Part shown: one piece after another, positions 18,940-26,837 of the stretch
Layout: each line of letters opens with the position of its first letter
How positions within the stretch are numbered: the first letter of the stretch is position 1
From: JACCXG01 sp963785755
GTDB taxonomy: Bacteria; Acidobacteriota; Vicinamibacteria; Vicinamibacterales; 2-12-FULL-66-21
DNA length: 64,000 nt
Direction of reading: 5' to 3'
NCBI GenBank assembly: GCA_963785755.1
Contig: CAWAXG010000002.1
Span: 496,001-560,000, forward strand
Made by a program: the position numbers and the translations under genes
Notes under the pieces: generated by a model
Databases searched by the model: none
Told to the model about the DNA's origin: nothing
Seen by the model: only the letters and a program-made list of their open reading frames with translations

Positions 18940-20252
18940 TCAGCCTCAGGTACTTCAGGGCGACCAACTCGTGCTCTCCGTATCCTGCCGCGCGCTTGTA
19001 GCGCTCCACGTCCCCTGGTTCGCCGATCGCCTTCGCCGGGTTGTCTGACAGCTTGACCAGACCGCGGCCGTTGGCGCGGACTGGTTTCACGACCAGCGAC
19101 ACCGGCCCGTACCAGGCATCGTCGATCATCACGTTGTCGAGCAGGTCGTTAGTCAGTCCGGTCCCCCAACCATAGCTGACGCGAATGCGGCCGGCGAAGC
19201 GCTTCTGCGCATCCAGGATCAGCGGCAGGTCGAGCGCGTCGCTCGGGACGAGCATCTTCTCTCGAGGATCGACATCGATCGCGGCATAAGCGCGGATCAC
19301 CCGTTCACCGAAGCCGAACAGGTCGCCCGAATCCCAGCGGAATCCCTTCCAGCGGCGGAGGTCGTCGTCGGAGACCACGGTGAAGAAGAAATCGGTGCCG
19401 AACGTGTCGGGAAGAAAGATCGACAGCCCCCATCCGTACTGTTCCCACCAGTCATCGATCACCTGCCGCTGCGCGCGGCGCAGCCATGCGGGATCGGCGT
19501 CGCCCGTGTCCAGCATGCCGGCGATGATCATCGGCAGCTCGTGCGCCGCCGTTCCCATCGGGACGAGGCCGGCGGTCATCGCCGAGTAGGTGTTCGACGT
19601 CCCGAGGAACGGCCCTTCGAACGAACCGCCATTGAGCTCGTCGCGGAGCACTTCGTCGACGTAGTGCTGCCAGGGTCCCGAGAAGCGCCGCCGTGTGCCG
19701 AAGTCCGAAAAGACGATGTCGGGGTGCGCGCGGAGGGTGGCGATTTTCTGCCGAAGCCTGCCGATGCCAGCCGCGAAGATCGCCTCGCGTTCGAACCTGG
19801 TCAGACGGCGGAGGAGCGTACCGGTAGTAAACCTCGTTGACGATCGACAGCGCGATCGTTTCCCAGTAGGTGACCTCGGCCCAGCGTCCGGTGAACTCCA
19901 GCACCAGGTCGTCACCGCTAAGCTCGAGGTGGTAGTCCGGCAGCCGCAGGGCGCGCAGGAACTCGAGGTACTCCTCGTCGAACATCCGCTCCTGGTATTC
20001 GTTGGCGCCGCGCAGATAGTGCAGCTCGCTGTTCGTGAACATCAGCGACCGCGCGTGGTCCAGCGCTTCGCGGAGCTCGCCGAGGTCCACAATCCGGCCG
20101 AGCTGTGCCTTCGCCGTTCTGTTCCGGAACGCGAAGGTCGTCTGCACGTCGGCGTACTTTCGCCAGATGAGCTGGCCCATCGTGAACTTGTAGAAGTCCG
20201 GCTCCAGACGCGAGCGGATGATGGGACCGGTGATGTCGAACATCGCGTTCAT
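18940..20252 (-). pseudogene. pncB: Nicotinate phosphoribosyltransferase, frameshifted
   Basis: The frame from 20252 (MNAMFDITGPIIRSRLEPDFYKFTMGQ, shortened here) has the NAPRTase N-terminus YKFTMGQ. It breaks near 19825 where CCGGTACGC stands for CCGTACGC; deleting the extra G joins EVYYR to TLLRRLTRFERE. The rest carries LSIFLPDTFGTDFFF, SDALDLPLIL, SYGWGTGLTND and VKLSDNPAKAIGEP, the family's PRPP- and phosphate-site motifs. It converts nicotinate and PRPP to nicotinate mononucleotide in NAD salvage. The original stop near 18940 is also out of frame, so the frame runs on into the aldehyde dehydrogenase relic. Confidence 0.85.
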
Positions 20253-20297
20253 CGTGCTGTGATGTGGCTTCCGCCTCGTCGCCGCGGCGCGCTACGT

Positions 20298-20522
20298 ATG
20301 CCCACTATGGCTGTGTTGTGCGCATACCCGCCCTGCAAGTGCCTTGCTTCCCCGGACGAGAAATTCTGTGGCGACATCTGCGCGATGCTTGGCGCGAAGC
20401 TGGTCAACCAGGTCGCCGTATCCTCGGAGATGCCATTGAAGGCCGATGAAGACGTCGCCCCGAGGTGCGCCTGCGGCCACGAGGGCTGTGGCGACACCCT
20501 GGTCAGTGGGCGTGTGAATTGA
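20298..20522 (+). CDS. Small metallothionein-like zinc/copper-binding protein
   Basis: 74 residues with eight cysteines and a histidine arranged CAYPPCKC (Cys 8, 13, 15), FCGDIC (24, 28) and RCACGHEGC (57, 59, 64, His 61). The C-terminal CxCGHxGC and the early PxCxC pattern are those of bacterial metallothioneins of the SmtA type, which chelate Zn or Cu clusters in the cytoplasm. The ATG at 20298 is the second of two close possibilities. It is divergent from pncB and lies between it and the truncated PQQ gene copy at the integron edge. Metal specificity is unknown. Confidence 0.7.
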   Translation: MPTMAVLCAYPPCKCLASPDEKFCGDICAMLGAKLVNQVAVSSEMPLKADEDVAPRCACGHEGCGDTLVSGRVN

Positions 20523-20597
20523 ATCACGAAAGCCAGGGACACAGCCCGGCGCGACACATCTTTTCAGGCGCACGAGCTGTCGAGCAATGACCTGCGG

Positions 20598-20977
20598 CCG
20601 CTATTTCAGCGACCAGACCAAAACGGAGTCGGCGTCGCGAATGACGAGCGACGTACCCAGCACGACCGGATGCGCCCAGGTTTGAGAATTCGCCTGTAGC
20701 GCCTGACCTCGTCGTACTTCTCCGGATTGCGGTTCAGCACGAGCAAGTCGCCGTCGTTGGTCAACACGATGAGGTGAGGACCGGCGCTCTGAATCGCGGC
20801 GTTGGTGCCGCCGCGCCCCTCCGTGGTCCACTTGGCCGCGCCCGTCTTCGCGTCGAGACAGAACAGCTGCCCCTTGCGCTTGCTGCCGAAGCCGTACAGG
20901 AACGATCCGTCGGCGACCGGTGAGCTCATACATCGGCAGATCCGTGTTGTGCCAGATCTGCTTCGGCACCGATCCCG
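20598..20977 (-). pseudogene. Duplicated 3' end of the PQQ-propeller gene (left island boundary)
   Basis: Near-identical, in the same orientation, to 48894-49278, the 3' third of the propeller gene on the far side of the integron. It is broken by a 4-bp deletion at about 20693 and a 2-bp deletion at about 20931 (CATACATC for CATATACATC), and sequence identity ends abruptly after ACCGATCCCG at 20977. The 5' two-thirds of the gene are absent here. Confidence 0.9.
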
Positions 20978-21345
20978 CGATGCGAATCGGCTTGCGGCCG
21001 AGCGGGTTCGGAAACACGGCCTCCGAAATCAATTCCCGATACTTGTTTTGTTCGCTTGTCGGATCTACGAGCCGCCCATGGAAGAAGCGCTGGTTGTCGA
21101 CGCTCGCCGAGGTACAGGTCGTGGATCAAATCGACCAACGCAGGTCCATCGAGGCACTGCCGCCAACTGTCCGATTACTTGCGGTTGACGCAGCAGATGT
21201 GAATTCCGGAGAGAGCAACCTCAGAATCGCCGCCGCGCTGGTGACGCCGAACGTAAACAGCTGCAGCTGCCACTTGGCGTCCTCCGCCATCTCCTCAGCG
21301 AGCCTCTCGTATTCTGAAGTTCCAAGAAGTCCTCTCCTGTCGAAT
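20978..21345 (-). pseudogene. Decayed terminal cassette gene remnant
   Basis: Between the propeller copy and the last attC. On the minus strand a protein-like stretch, beginning after the attC with EYERLAEEMAEDAKWQLQL and running to ILRLLSPEFTSA, is followed by in-frame stops and a second fragment, NQRFFHGRLVDPTSEQNKYR, in the frame that then fuses into the propeller copy. It has no attC of its own on its 3' side, so it looks like the last cassette cut off by the recombination that made the island boundary. No family recognised. Confidence 0.4.
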
Positions 21346-21354
21346 CCCTCGTCC

Positions 21355-21451
21355 GGCTAACGCCTTGCCGCTCAGCCGCGAGCGGCGCTCGATGTGTACT
21401 CGAATCACCGGCGACTCGCCGCCGTTCGTCGGCTGCAGCGGCTGGTTAGGC
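21355..21451 (-). repeat. attC27 (97 bp), last site of the array
   Basis: GGCTAAC at 21355-21361 and GTTAGGC at 21445-21451 enclose arms GCCGCTCAGCCGCGAGCGGC and the matching right arm with CGTCGGCTGCAGCGGC. The methyltransferase stop (TAA) lies in the right-hand box. Confidence 0.9.
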
Positions 21452-22063
21452 GGTGACTACCAACCCTCCCGGCTTACGCCACACGAGTGAATAGCGATTC
21501 AACAAGTGGCGCCGGTAGAGTACGCCGGGCAAGACACCGGCGCTCAGGGCTTTCATCTCCCGATACGTCAGCAGTGGCGGCCAGCACTCGGGGGCCGAGT
21601 GGCTCCAGCGGCCGTAAACGAGGCCGAACCCCAGTCGGGAAGTCATCCCCACCGCTGCCAGCGGCATGTCCGACCAAGCGTTGGCCGCCAGTCCGACCAC
21701 AACCACCGTTCCACCTGGACGGACAAGTTGCGCGAAGCGCGTGAGCGATCGGCCCGCGTCCATGTGGTGCAGCGCCGCAACGGACACGACTGCATCGAAG
21801 GATTCCGGCTCAAGAGCGACCTCGAGCACGTCTCCGTGCAGCCACTCGATGCACCTCCCCTCGTGGCGCGCACGCGCTCTGTCGAGAACGGGCCGATTCA
21901 GGTCGAGGCCAACAACATGGCGCACGCCCGCGTCAACGAGCTCTGCCGCCAAAATGCCGTCGCCGCACCCAACGTCAAGGACACGCGAGGCGTCAGTCGA
22001 GAGTGACGCGAGAACCAAGCGATGGTAGTGGGTGTTCGCGTTCCAGAACCGGCGCATCGTCAA
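21446..22063 (-). CDS. Class I SAM-dependent methyltransferase (cassette 27)
   Basis: 205 residues. SAM-binding motif I is VLDVGCGDG, motif II acidic residue in VVGLDLN, and motif III/IV region SFDAVVSVAALHHMD, then LVRPGGTVVVVGL. Typical UbiE/Methyltransf_11 type; methyl acceptor unknown. The stop codon is inside attC27 and the start is 46 bp inside attC26, leaving room for little more than a ribosome-binding site. Confidence 0.85.
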   Translation of the reverse strand: MTMRRFWNANTHYHRLVLASLSTDASRVLDVGCGDGILAAELVDAGVRHVVGLDLNRPVLDRARARHEGRCIEWLHGDVLEVALEPESFDAVVSVAALHHMDAGRSLTRFAQLVRPGGTVVVVGLAANAWSDMPLAAVGMTSRLGFGLVYGRWSHSAPECWPPLLTYREMKALSAGVLPGVLYRRHLLNRYSLVWRKPGGLVVTA

Positions 22064-22108
22064 GAACAGACGTCGCTGTGTCTACCACTTCAGATGATAT
22101 GAGAATCC

Positions 22109-22182
22109 GCCTAACGTTCCCGAATGAGCCGCGGCGCCCTCATGATCGCACGGGCGCCGTCGGCTGCATGCCGAGGTTAGCC
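22109..22182 (-). repeat. attC26 (74 bp)
   Basis: GCCTAAC 22109-22115, GTTAGCC 22176-22182. Arms AGCCG-CGGCGCC and GGCGCCG-T-CGGCT; the unpaired T in the right arm sets the orientation. The apical part holds CATGATCGCAC, shared with other sites. Confidence 0.9.
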
Positions 22183-22214
22183 GGCCGTTCACTTCGTAGT
22201 GGTAGCGCGGCCCC

Positions 22215-22595
22215 TTATTGAAGGCGCTCACCCGACCAGCGATCTCGGCCAGCCCAGAATGGACAATTGGGACAGGCGGTTCCGTCGGGATAGTCCACGC
22301 CCTCCTCGTGAGGACAACCGATGATGCGATCCGCCAGCACTGTTGATTTCGCCCCATGCGCCACGATGAACCTGGAGACCTCACCGGCGATCCCGATGTC
22401 AGAGCGCACATCGCTATCTTCGGAGAACCAGCGTTCCAGCACATAGGGCTCAGCGCCTTCAGCCTCTACAATGCCCACGGCGACCTTCGAGGCATGGCGG
22501 TCGTCGGGACCGTAGAATGCCACCGTCGCCACCGGATACCCACGGAAGCCTCGACGCGATTTCTTCTCCAATGGCCACAGAGCCTTGTGGTGCAT
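22215..22595 (-). CDS. Hypothetical protein (cassette 26, gene 2)
   Basis: 126 residues, soluble, alpha/beta in character, beginning MHHKALWPLEKKSRRGFRGY and with CPHEEG...CPNCPFW near the C-terminus, a possible four-residue metal site (three cysteines and a histidine). Similar to a conserved family of unknown function. Its start lies 137 bp from the stop of the next gene upstream, with no attC between them, so cassette 26 appears to carry two genes. Confidence 0.65.
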   Translation of the reverse strand: MHHKALWPLEKKSRRGFRGYPVATVAFYGPDDRHASKVAVGIVEAEGAEPYVLERWFSEDSDVRSDIGIAGEVSRFIVAHGAKSTVLADRIIGCPHEEGVDYPDGTACPNCPFWAGRDRWSGERLQ

Positions 22596-22731
22596 GTCCC
22601 CTTACCCCGTCGCGGATAGATCTCCAACGCCGATACGGCCGACAAGGACTTTTAGAACGCCAGCGCCGCCCGGTTCTTGGGCTCAACGAGGCACGCCGCT
22701 CTCCATGACATCCCGCTGACCCTCGTCGCGT

Positions 22732-23172
22732 TCAGGCTTCCAGGGCCGGTCCATCCCGAAGTTCCACTTCGCCGACATCAGCACCGATCGCCTGAGCGAT
22801 CACGCGTTTCGTCACGGCCTCGAAGTGCTCGTGCAGGACGGTCTGCAACTGGAGGAACTCCGGCCAAAGCGACCCATCAACGTACGACTTGGCGACTCTA
22901 ACCATAACCGTCGTGCGACGCTGCCCGTGATATCGATACGGTCTGAGCCCGTGGCGCCGCAGCACAGCGACAAAAAGTGATCGCGACCACGCGTCGGTGA
23001 GCGAAAACCGAAACTCGACGGCTGGTTCGACCTGCTCGAGTTCGGCAAGGCGCGCGCGAATCCGATTCGAGGCATTTTCGGCAGCCCGTCGCTCGCCTTC
23101 CGTACCAGGCCGCGCAAATAGCGCTTCAATCTTCCGAAGCTTGAGAACAAGTTGCTGTTCCTCGTCGAGCAC
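22732..23172 (-). CDS. Conserved hypothetical protein (cassette 26, gene 1)
   Basis: 146 residues. Starts with a helical region (LDEEQQLVLKLRKIEALFARP) that resembles the N-terminus of DUF2786-like proteins, then ends with a compact domain containing LRPYRYHGQRRTTVMVRV. Function unknown. It sits directly after attC25 in cassette orientation, the usual position of a first cassette gene. Confidence 0.65.
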   Translation of the reverse strand: MLDEEQQLVLKLRKIEALFARPGTEGERRAAENASNRIRARLAELEQVEPAVEFRFSLTDAWSRSLFVAVLRRHGLRPYRYHGQRRTTVMVRVAKSYVDGSLWPEFLQLQTVLHEHFEAVTKRVIAQAIGADVGEVELRDGPALEA

Positions 23173-23208
23173 ACCACGTCTCCGTCGATCCTTCGGTCTT
23201 CCTAGTCC

Positions 23209-23292
23209 GGCTAACGCGACGAATGAGCCGCGCGCTGCGGCGCCATGATCGCACGAGACGATGGGCGCATCGGCTCCATTCGCTTGTTAGCC
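23209..23292 (-). repeat. attC25 (84 bp)
   Basis: GGCTAAC 23209-23215, GTTAGCC 23286-23292; arms AATGAGCCG and CGGCTCCATT; apical CATGATCGCAC present. Confidence 0.9.
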
Positions 23293-24162
23293 GGCCTCGG
23301 ATGTCGAGGAGCCGTCTCCTCCCGATAGCCACTCGAAATCTGCCCACACCGGGAGATGATCAGAAGCCTCATGCTCGAGAGACCGGACCGCGGTCCAACC
23401 CAACAGCTCGGGAAGAGAACGACGCGGTGGCACCCGGGCGGAACCATCTAGGGGGCGCGCTTCGACCGTTCCGGCGGCGCGGAGCGATCGCTTGAGATCC
23501 GGCGAGGCGAATACGTAGTCGATCCGAGCCCCGGGTGCCCACGCGGGCACGGTGAAACCGTGTTCTCGCGGGTGGCAGGCCCGATAGCAGTCGGCATAGC
23601 CAGCATTGGTCAGCCCTTTCAATGCCCAACGCGGCCACCCTCCTTGAATCGCCCACTGCGTACGGACCCACGCTGGAGCACCTTCTAGACGGAGCGTGTC
23701 TCCGACCATGAGCGTATTGAAGTCCCCGGCGACGATGTGTGGCGCACACGCAGGAGCGCGCAGTCGCTTCAGAAGGCTGCGGACCTCCGCACCGCGCCAG
23801 ACCTCAAAGGGCCAGAGCGGTTGTGGCACCAGGTGAACGCCGTGAATGCTGACGCGGGGTCCGCCAAACGGCCGGAGCGTCGCTTGGACCCATTTTCGAG
23901 GGGCCCAAGGTGGACCGTGAAGATCAGACTGAATGATAGGCCAACGGCTGACAATCGCTGCATGCTCGCCACTGAAACGGCTTGCGGCTGCGACGCGATG
24001 AGGACCCACCACGTTTGCGATAGCCTCGAACGAATCGGTCGCCGTGACTTCAGTGAAGACTACGACATCGGGACACATAGCGCTGACAACGTCGCGGATT
24101 CGCTGCTCCCGGCCAACTCCTCCATAGAGGATGTTGTAGGTCATGACCCGGAAGGTTGGCAT
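23287..24162 (-). CDS. Endonuclease/exonuclease/phosphatase family hydrolase (cassette 25)
   Basis: 291 residues from the ATG at 24162. EEP-fold motifs in order: MTYNILYGG (Asn), FTEVTA (catalytic Glu), GDFNTL (Asp/Asn), IDYVFAS, and ASDHLPV (catalytic Asp-His). The superfamily includes DNases and sphingomyelin or phosphoinositide phosphatases using Mg; no signal peptide, so a cytoplasmic role is likely. The stop TAA is in attC25. Confidence 0.88.
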   Translation of the reverse strand: MPTFRVMTYNILYGGVGREQRIRDVVSAMCPDVVVFTEVTATDSFEAIANVVGPHRVAAASRFSGEHAAIVSRWPIIQSDLHGPPWAPRKWVQATLRPFGGPRVSIHGVHLVPQPLWPFEVWRGAEVRSLLKRLRAPACAPHIVAGDFNTLMVGDTLRLEGAPAWVRTQWAIQGGWPRWALKGLTNAGYADCYRACHPREHGFTVPAWAPGARIDYVFASPDLKRSLRAAGTVEARPLDGSARVPPRRSLPELLGWTAVRSLEHEASDHLPVWADFEWLSGGDGSSTSEAG

Positions 24163-24200
24163 CGAGGACCGTTTAGGTGGCAAGGCTTTGACGGCTGGCC

Positions 24201-24289
24201 GCCTAACGTTTCCCGCTCACCCGCGGCACGCGCGCGAGGCGCACGCGGGAGCGGGCGCCGGTGCCGTCGGGTTCAGCGGGCTGTTAGGC
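24201..24289 (-). repeat. attC24 (89 bp)
   Basis: GCCTAAC 24201-24207, GTTAGGC 24283-24289; arms CCCGCTCACCCGCGGCAC and GTGCCGTCGGGTTCAGCGGG. Confidence 0.9.
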
Positions 24290-25015
24290 AGCCAGTTGCT
24301 GATCGTTGATAAATGCGACGCCATCGTACCGCGGAACACGCTGGGAGACATCGAGCGCCACAGCGAACTCCACGTCGCTGGCGAAACCACGCTCGACCAA
24401 TTCCCGACCCGAACAGGATTGGGCGATCACCTCGGTGAGTCTTGGCACGACACTCTCGAATACCTCGACAGCCACAAGCGCCTCGACCGACTTCTGCCCT
24501 GGGAGGTGGCGGAGTATCGCGCCCGCCCCGAGGAGGTCTTCGATCGCGGGTCTCATCGAATCATCCGGCCAGCGCTCCCCGGCCGGACAGACGTTGAAGG
24601 TTCTCCCCAATTGACTTGCGCGATGAGCCACGACGGCGGCATTGCGGAGACAGCCAGCAAGTAGCACCGCTGTTCTCGCTGCCGCACGCATCGCGAGCGC
24701 CGCGCCGTTTGGCGACGGGAGGATACAACGGGTCCCCCTGGGCGCGTTCAGGAATGACGCTGGAGACAGAGAATAGCGCGAGACGCCTCGTGGACCGGCC
24801 AATTCCGCATGATTGTCGCGAGCAAAGACCTCGCCTGAGGCGTGCCCACCGGTGTACGGCAGGATCGCGACGTCATGGCCAATCGCGACATCGACGCATG
24901 TCGAGAAGGAGAGTACGTCGACGATGATCGTCACGTCCGCAGGTGCCCGGTGGTCATGCCCGACAATGCCCCACTCACACCGACAGGCGGCCGTGCGTTG
25001 GTCGAATGGCGTCAT
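24284..25015 (-). CDS. ComB-like 2-phosphosulfolactate phosphatase family (cassette 24)
   Basis: 243 residues with the ComB pattern: IIVDVLSFSTCVDVA, LSPASF, and CILPSPNGAAL, which bind Mg and phosphate in 2-phosphosulfolactate phosphatase. The reference enzyme acts in coenzyme M biosynthesis; bacterial cassette and acidobacterial homologues are annotated by similarity only, so the substrate here is open. The stop lies in attC24. Confidence 0.8.
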   Translation of the reverse strand: MTPFDQRTAACRCEWGIVGHDHRAPADVTIIVDVLSFSTCVDVAIGHDVAILPYTGGHASGEVFARDNHAELAGPRGVSRYSLSPASFLNAPRGTRCILPSPNGAALAMRAAARTAVLLAGCLRNAAVVAHRASQLGRTFNVCPAGERWPDDSMRPAIEDLLGAGAILRHLPGQKSVEALVAVEVFESVVPRLTEVIAQSCSGRELVERGFASDVEFAVALDVSQRVPRYDGVAFINDQQLAA

Positions 25016-25027
25016 GTTGGTTCAGCT

Positions 25028-25100
25028 GCCTAACGCATTGCCGCTCACCTGCGGCGCGCGCGAGACACGAGACACTGGACCCAAGGAACCGCTGACGGTC
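25028..25100 (-). repeat. attC23, truncated or degenerate
   Basis: A proper left end, GCCTAAC at 25028-25034, and a left arm GCCGCTCACCTGCGGCGCG are followed by sequence without a matching right arm or GTTRRRY box. Only half a site remains, so cassette 23 may no longer be mobile on its own. Confidence 0.6.
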
Positions 25101-25270
25101 GGCGACGGTGCTCCGGGGCCCAACCGGAGGACGTGACCCGCGGGCAATCGCGAGGGACGAGGTAGTTGCGCAAGTGCCCGTCGTCGATGGCCCACACCAG
25201 CGGTTCGCACTTGGCTTCCGCATTGCGCGGCTCGAACACCTCGGTATCGGGCTCTTCGCTGACGTGAAAA
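25045..25270 (-). pseudogene. DUF6886-like remnant (cassette 23)
   Basis: The frame reads RFHVSEEPDTEVFEPR then PLVWAIDDGHLRNYLVPRDC, a pattern of the DUF6886 family, whose members are roughly 150-190 residues. Here no ATG precedes the first motif and the frame closes after about 75 codons inside the degenerate attC, so it is truncated at both ends. Family assignment is from memory of the WAID and PRDCPRV motifs. Confidence 0.45.
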
Positions 25271-25296
25271 CGTTCATGCGTGTTTCGCCGTTGGCA

Positions 25297-25366
25297 GCCT
25301 AACGTTCGCGAATGAGCCGCGCGCCGTATCCCTCAGCGGCGCGTCGGCTCCATTCGCTTGTCAGCC
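25297..25366 (-). repeat. attC22 (70 bp), mutated R'' box
   Basis: GCCTAAC 25297-25303; right box is GTCAGCC (25360-25366) rather than GTTAGCC. Arms AATGAGCCGCGCGCCG and CGGCGCGTCGGCTCCATT are intact. Confidence 0.85.
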
Positions 25367-25668
25367 CGCCCGTCCGGTGCCGAGTCAGCCCACGAGCGCG
25401 CCCGAGTAGCCAATTCATCCTTGACCACGGGCCAGTCGTGTAGGGTTGCGGGATCGAAGTCGGCGCCGTTTGGCCAGACCAGCGTGCCGACCTCAGTATC
25501 GAGGGTCACACCATTGAACGTCGCAAGGTCTCGCAACGGCCCGAAGAGAGCGCCGTGGAGAACGGGCTCGAAATTGATCGATTGTTGCGTGCCGTCAGCG
25601 AACGCGACCGACAGCGTATAGGGCCCCACAACCGTGAATCCAGTCACGCGGTGAATGGCATGAAGCAT
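25333..25668 (-). CDS. DUF2442 family protein (cassette 22, gene 2)
   Basis: 111 residues. The core of about 80 residues (VTGFTVVGPYTLSVAFADGT, TLVWPNGADFDPATLHDW) is DUF2442. The last residues DKRMEPTRR are translated attC22, because the frame misses the stop of the mutated box. Start ATG lies 3 bp after the stop of the DUF4160 gene. DUF4160/DUF2442 neighbours are a recurrent pair suspected, without proof known to me, to be a toxin-antitoxin-like module. Confidence 0.8.
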   Translation of the reverse strand: MLHAIHRVTGFTVVGPYTLSVAFADGTQQSINFEPVLHGALFGPLRDLATFNGVTLDTEVGTLVWPNGADFDPATLHDWPVVKDELATRARSWADSAPDGRADKRMEPTRR

Positions 25669-25671
25669 GTC

Positions 25672-25941
25672 TCACCTGAGTGGTTCGATCTTGACGGGTG
25701 GCTGGCCGGATTGCAAGAGCTCCCAATCGTGTTGCAGCTCCTCACGGTGAATCTCTGCCCAGGCCTCCACGAGCCGCTGCTGCGTCTTGGGCAAGGTGCC
25801 GCCGAGACACTCGATGGTGTCGACGGCGAACACGGCCGCCTGGTCCTGGTAGTACGCGTGGAAGTGTGCGCGATGGTGCTGCCCGCCGGCCTCGACGAAC
25901 ATCCGAATGACGATTCCGAAGAACCGAGATAGTTCCGGCAC
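25672..25941 (-). CDS. DUF4160 family protein (cassette 22, gene 1)
   Basis: 89 residues: MPELSRFFGIVIRMFVEAG then HHRAHFHAYYQDQAAVFAV and a helical C-terminus, matching DUF4160 (small protein with a conserved HFHA/Y motif). It is co-transcribed with the DUF2442 gene, only 3 bp apart, so one cassette holds an operon-like pair. Confidence 0.85.
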   Translation of the reverse strand: MPELSRFFGIVIRMFVEAGGQHHRAHFHAYYQDQAAVFAVDTIECLGGTLPKTQQRLVEAWAEIHREELQHDWELLQSGQPPVKIEPLR

Positions 25942-25976
25942 GTTCGAACGTTAGCATCGTCCGACGTGCCGTGTCG

Positions 25977-26050
25977 GGCTAACGCTCGCGCTTCAGCGGC
26001 GCCGCTTCTTGACGCCAGCGAGCGGCGTCCGCTGCAAGCGCTTGTTAGGC
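25977..26050 (-). repeat. attC21 (74 bp)
   Basis: GGCTAAC 25977-25983, GTTAGGC 26044-26050; arms GCGCTTCAGCGGCGCCGC and GCGGCGTCCGCTGCAAGCGC. Confidence 0.9.
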
Positions 26051-26430
26051 GCCGAGCTCGGCCGCCACTGGTACTCGGGCCTCAGTTTTACCGCCCGCAA
26101 CCGCGAGTACACCTCAGTTCCCTCGGGCTTCAATTCTGTCGTCGTATAGTCCGAAGACGTCCTTGATCTCCATAAGCTGCCACCGCACCAAGTAGCCTTC
26201 AGGATTAGGTACGGCTCTGCGTATTGTTTCCATGCGGGCCCGAGCCGGTCCACCGCGTCGTCAACGTCAGACGCCCTTACGAGGACCAGCCGATCCTCGA
26301 CCTTCATCATGCCTGAGCGCTGCCCCTCGACCTGGATAGCGACGATTCCCCAGACACAGAACCATCCCTCCTTAGCCGGGCGTGCGTATTGGGAGCGCCC
26401 TTCGATCGCCGAAACCCATAGCTCCGACAA
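25993..26430 (-). pseudogene. DUF4288-like protein with compensating frameshifts (cassette 21)
   Basis: The N-terminal frame starts MSELWVSAIEG. Around 26190 the expected DUF4288 core, EGYLVRWQLMEIKDVFGLYD, is found in the neighbouring frame; the original frame resumes at GTEVYSRLRAV. Two opposite single-base changes of frame would restore a normal protein. The open frame ends NKRLQRTPLAGVKKRRR, a translation of attC21. A compensated lesion or two read errors fit equally. Confidence 0.6.
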
Positions 26431-26528
26431 CCTCGGGTCGTTTCGCCAGTCGCCGGATTCTGTTGGCCGGAAGACTCCCGTCTAGCGTCCATGAACCTTT
26501 CTTCGGATTGCGCGACTTGACGCCGGCC

Positions 26529-26729
26529 TCAGGAAAGTCGACGCGTCAAGCTGGCCAGCTGCCCCTTCAGCGTCGCTCGGAGTCGAGCGTCCCGCTGTCG
26601 TGGTGAAAGCGGCGTCAACTTGGCGAGCGGAACGCCCCTCAGCTGGACAGAGAATGTGACGGGCCGTGCCCCGAGCCTCTCAAGGCCAGCCACCGTGAGA
26701 CGAAAGTCCCTCAGTCCACGGACAGTCAT
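26529..26729 (-). CDS. Small hypothetical protein (cassette 21, upstream frame)
   Basis: 66 residues beginning MTVRGLRDFRLTVAGLERLG, basic and without a recognised domain. It is the first frame after attC20 in cassette orientation. No attC lies between it and the DUF4288 gene. Could be a short real gene or leader. Confidence 0.35.
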   Translation of the reverse strand: MTVRGLRDFRLTVAGLERLGARPVTFSVQLRGVPLAKLTPLSPRQRDARLRATLKGQLASLTRRLS

Positions 26730-26756
26730 TCCACTTCCGCTTTCTGGTTCGAGTGC

Positions 26757-26837
26757 GCCTAACGACCGGCGTTGAGCCGCGCCGCGCGCGGCAGTGATTC
26801 CACCGCGCGCGGCGCCGGCTCCAACGCCATGTTAGCC
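26757..26837 (-). repeat. attC20 (81 bp)
   Basis: GCCTAAC 26757-26763, GTTAGCC 26831-26837; arms GGCGTTGAGCCGCGCCGCGC and GCGCGGCGCCGGCTCCAACGCC. Confidence 0.9.

Noticed and set aside
20920..21360. 146-codon plus-strand frame ending in attC27
   Set aside because: Ser-rich antisense product; the minus strand shows more protein-like fragments, and the frame starts inside the propeller copy.
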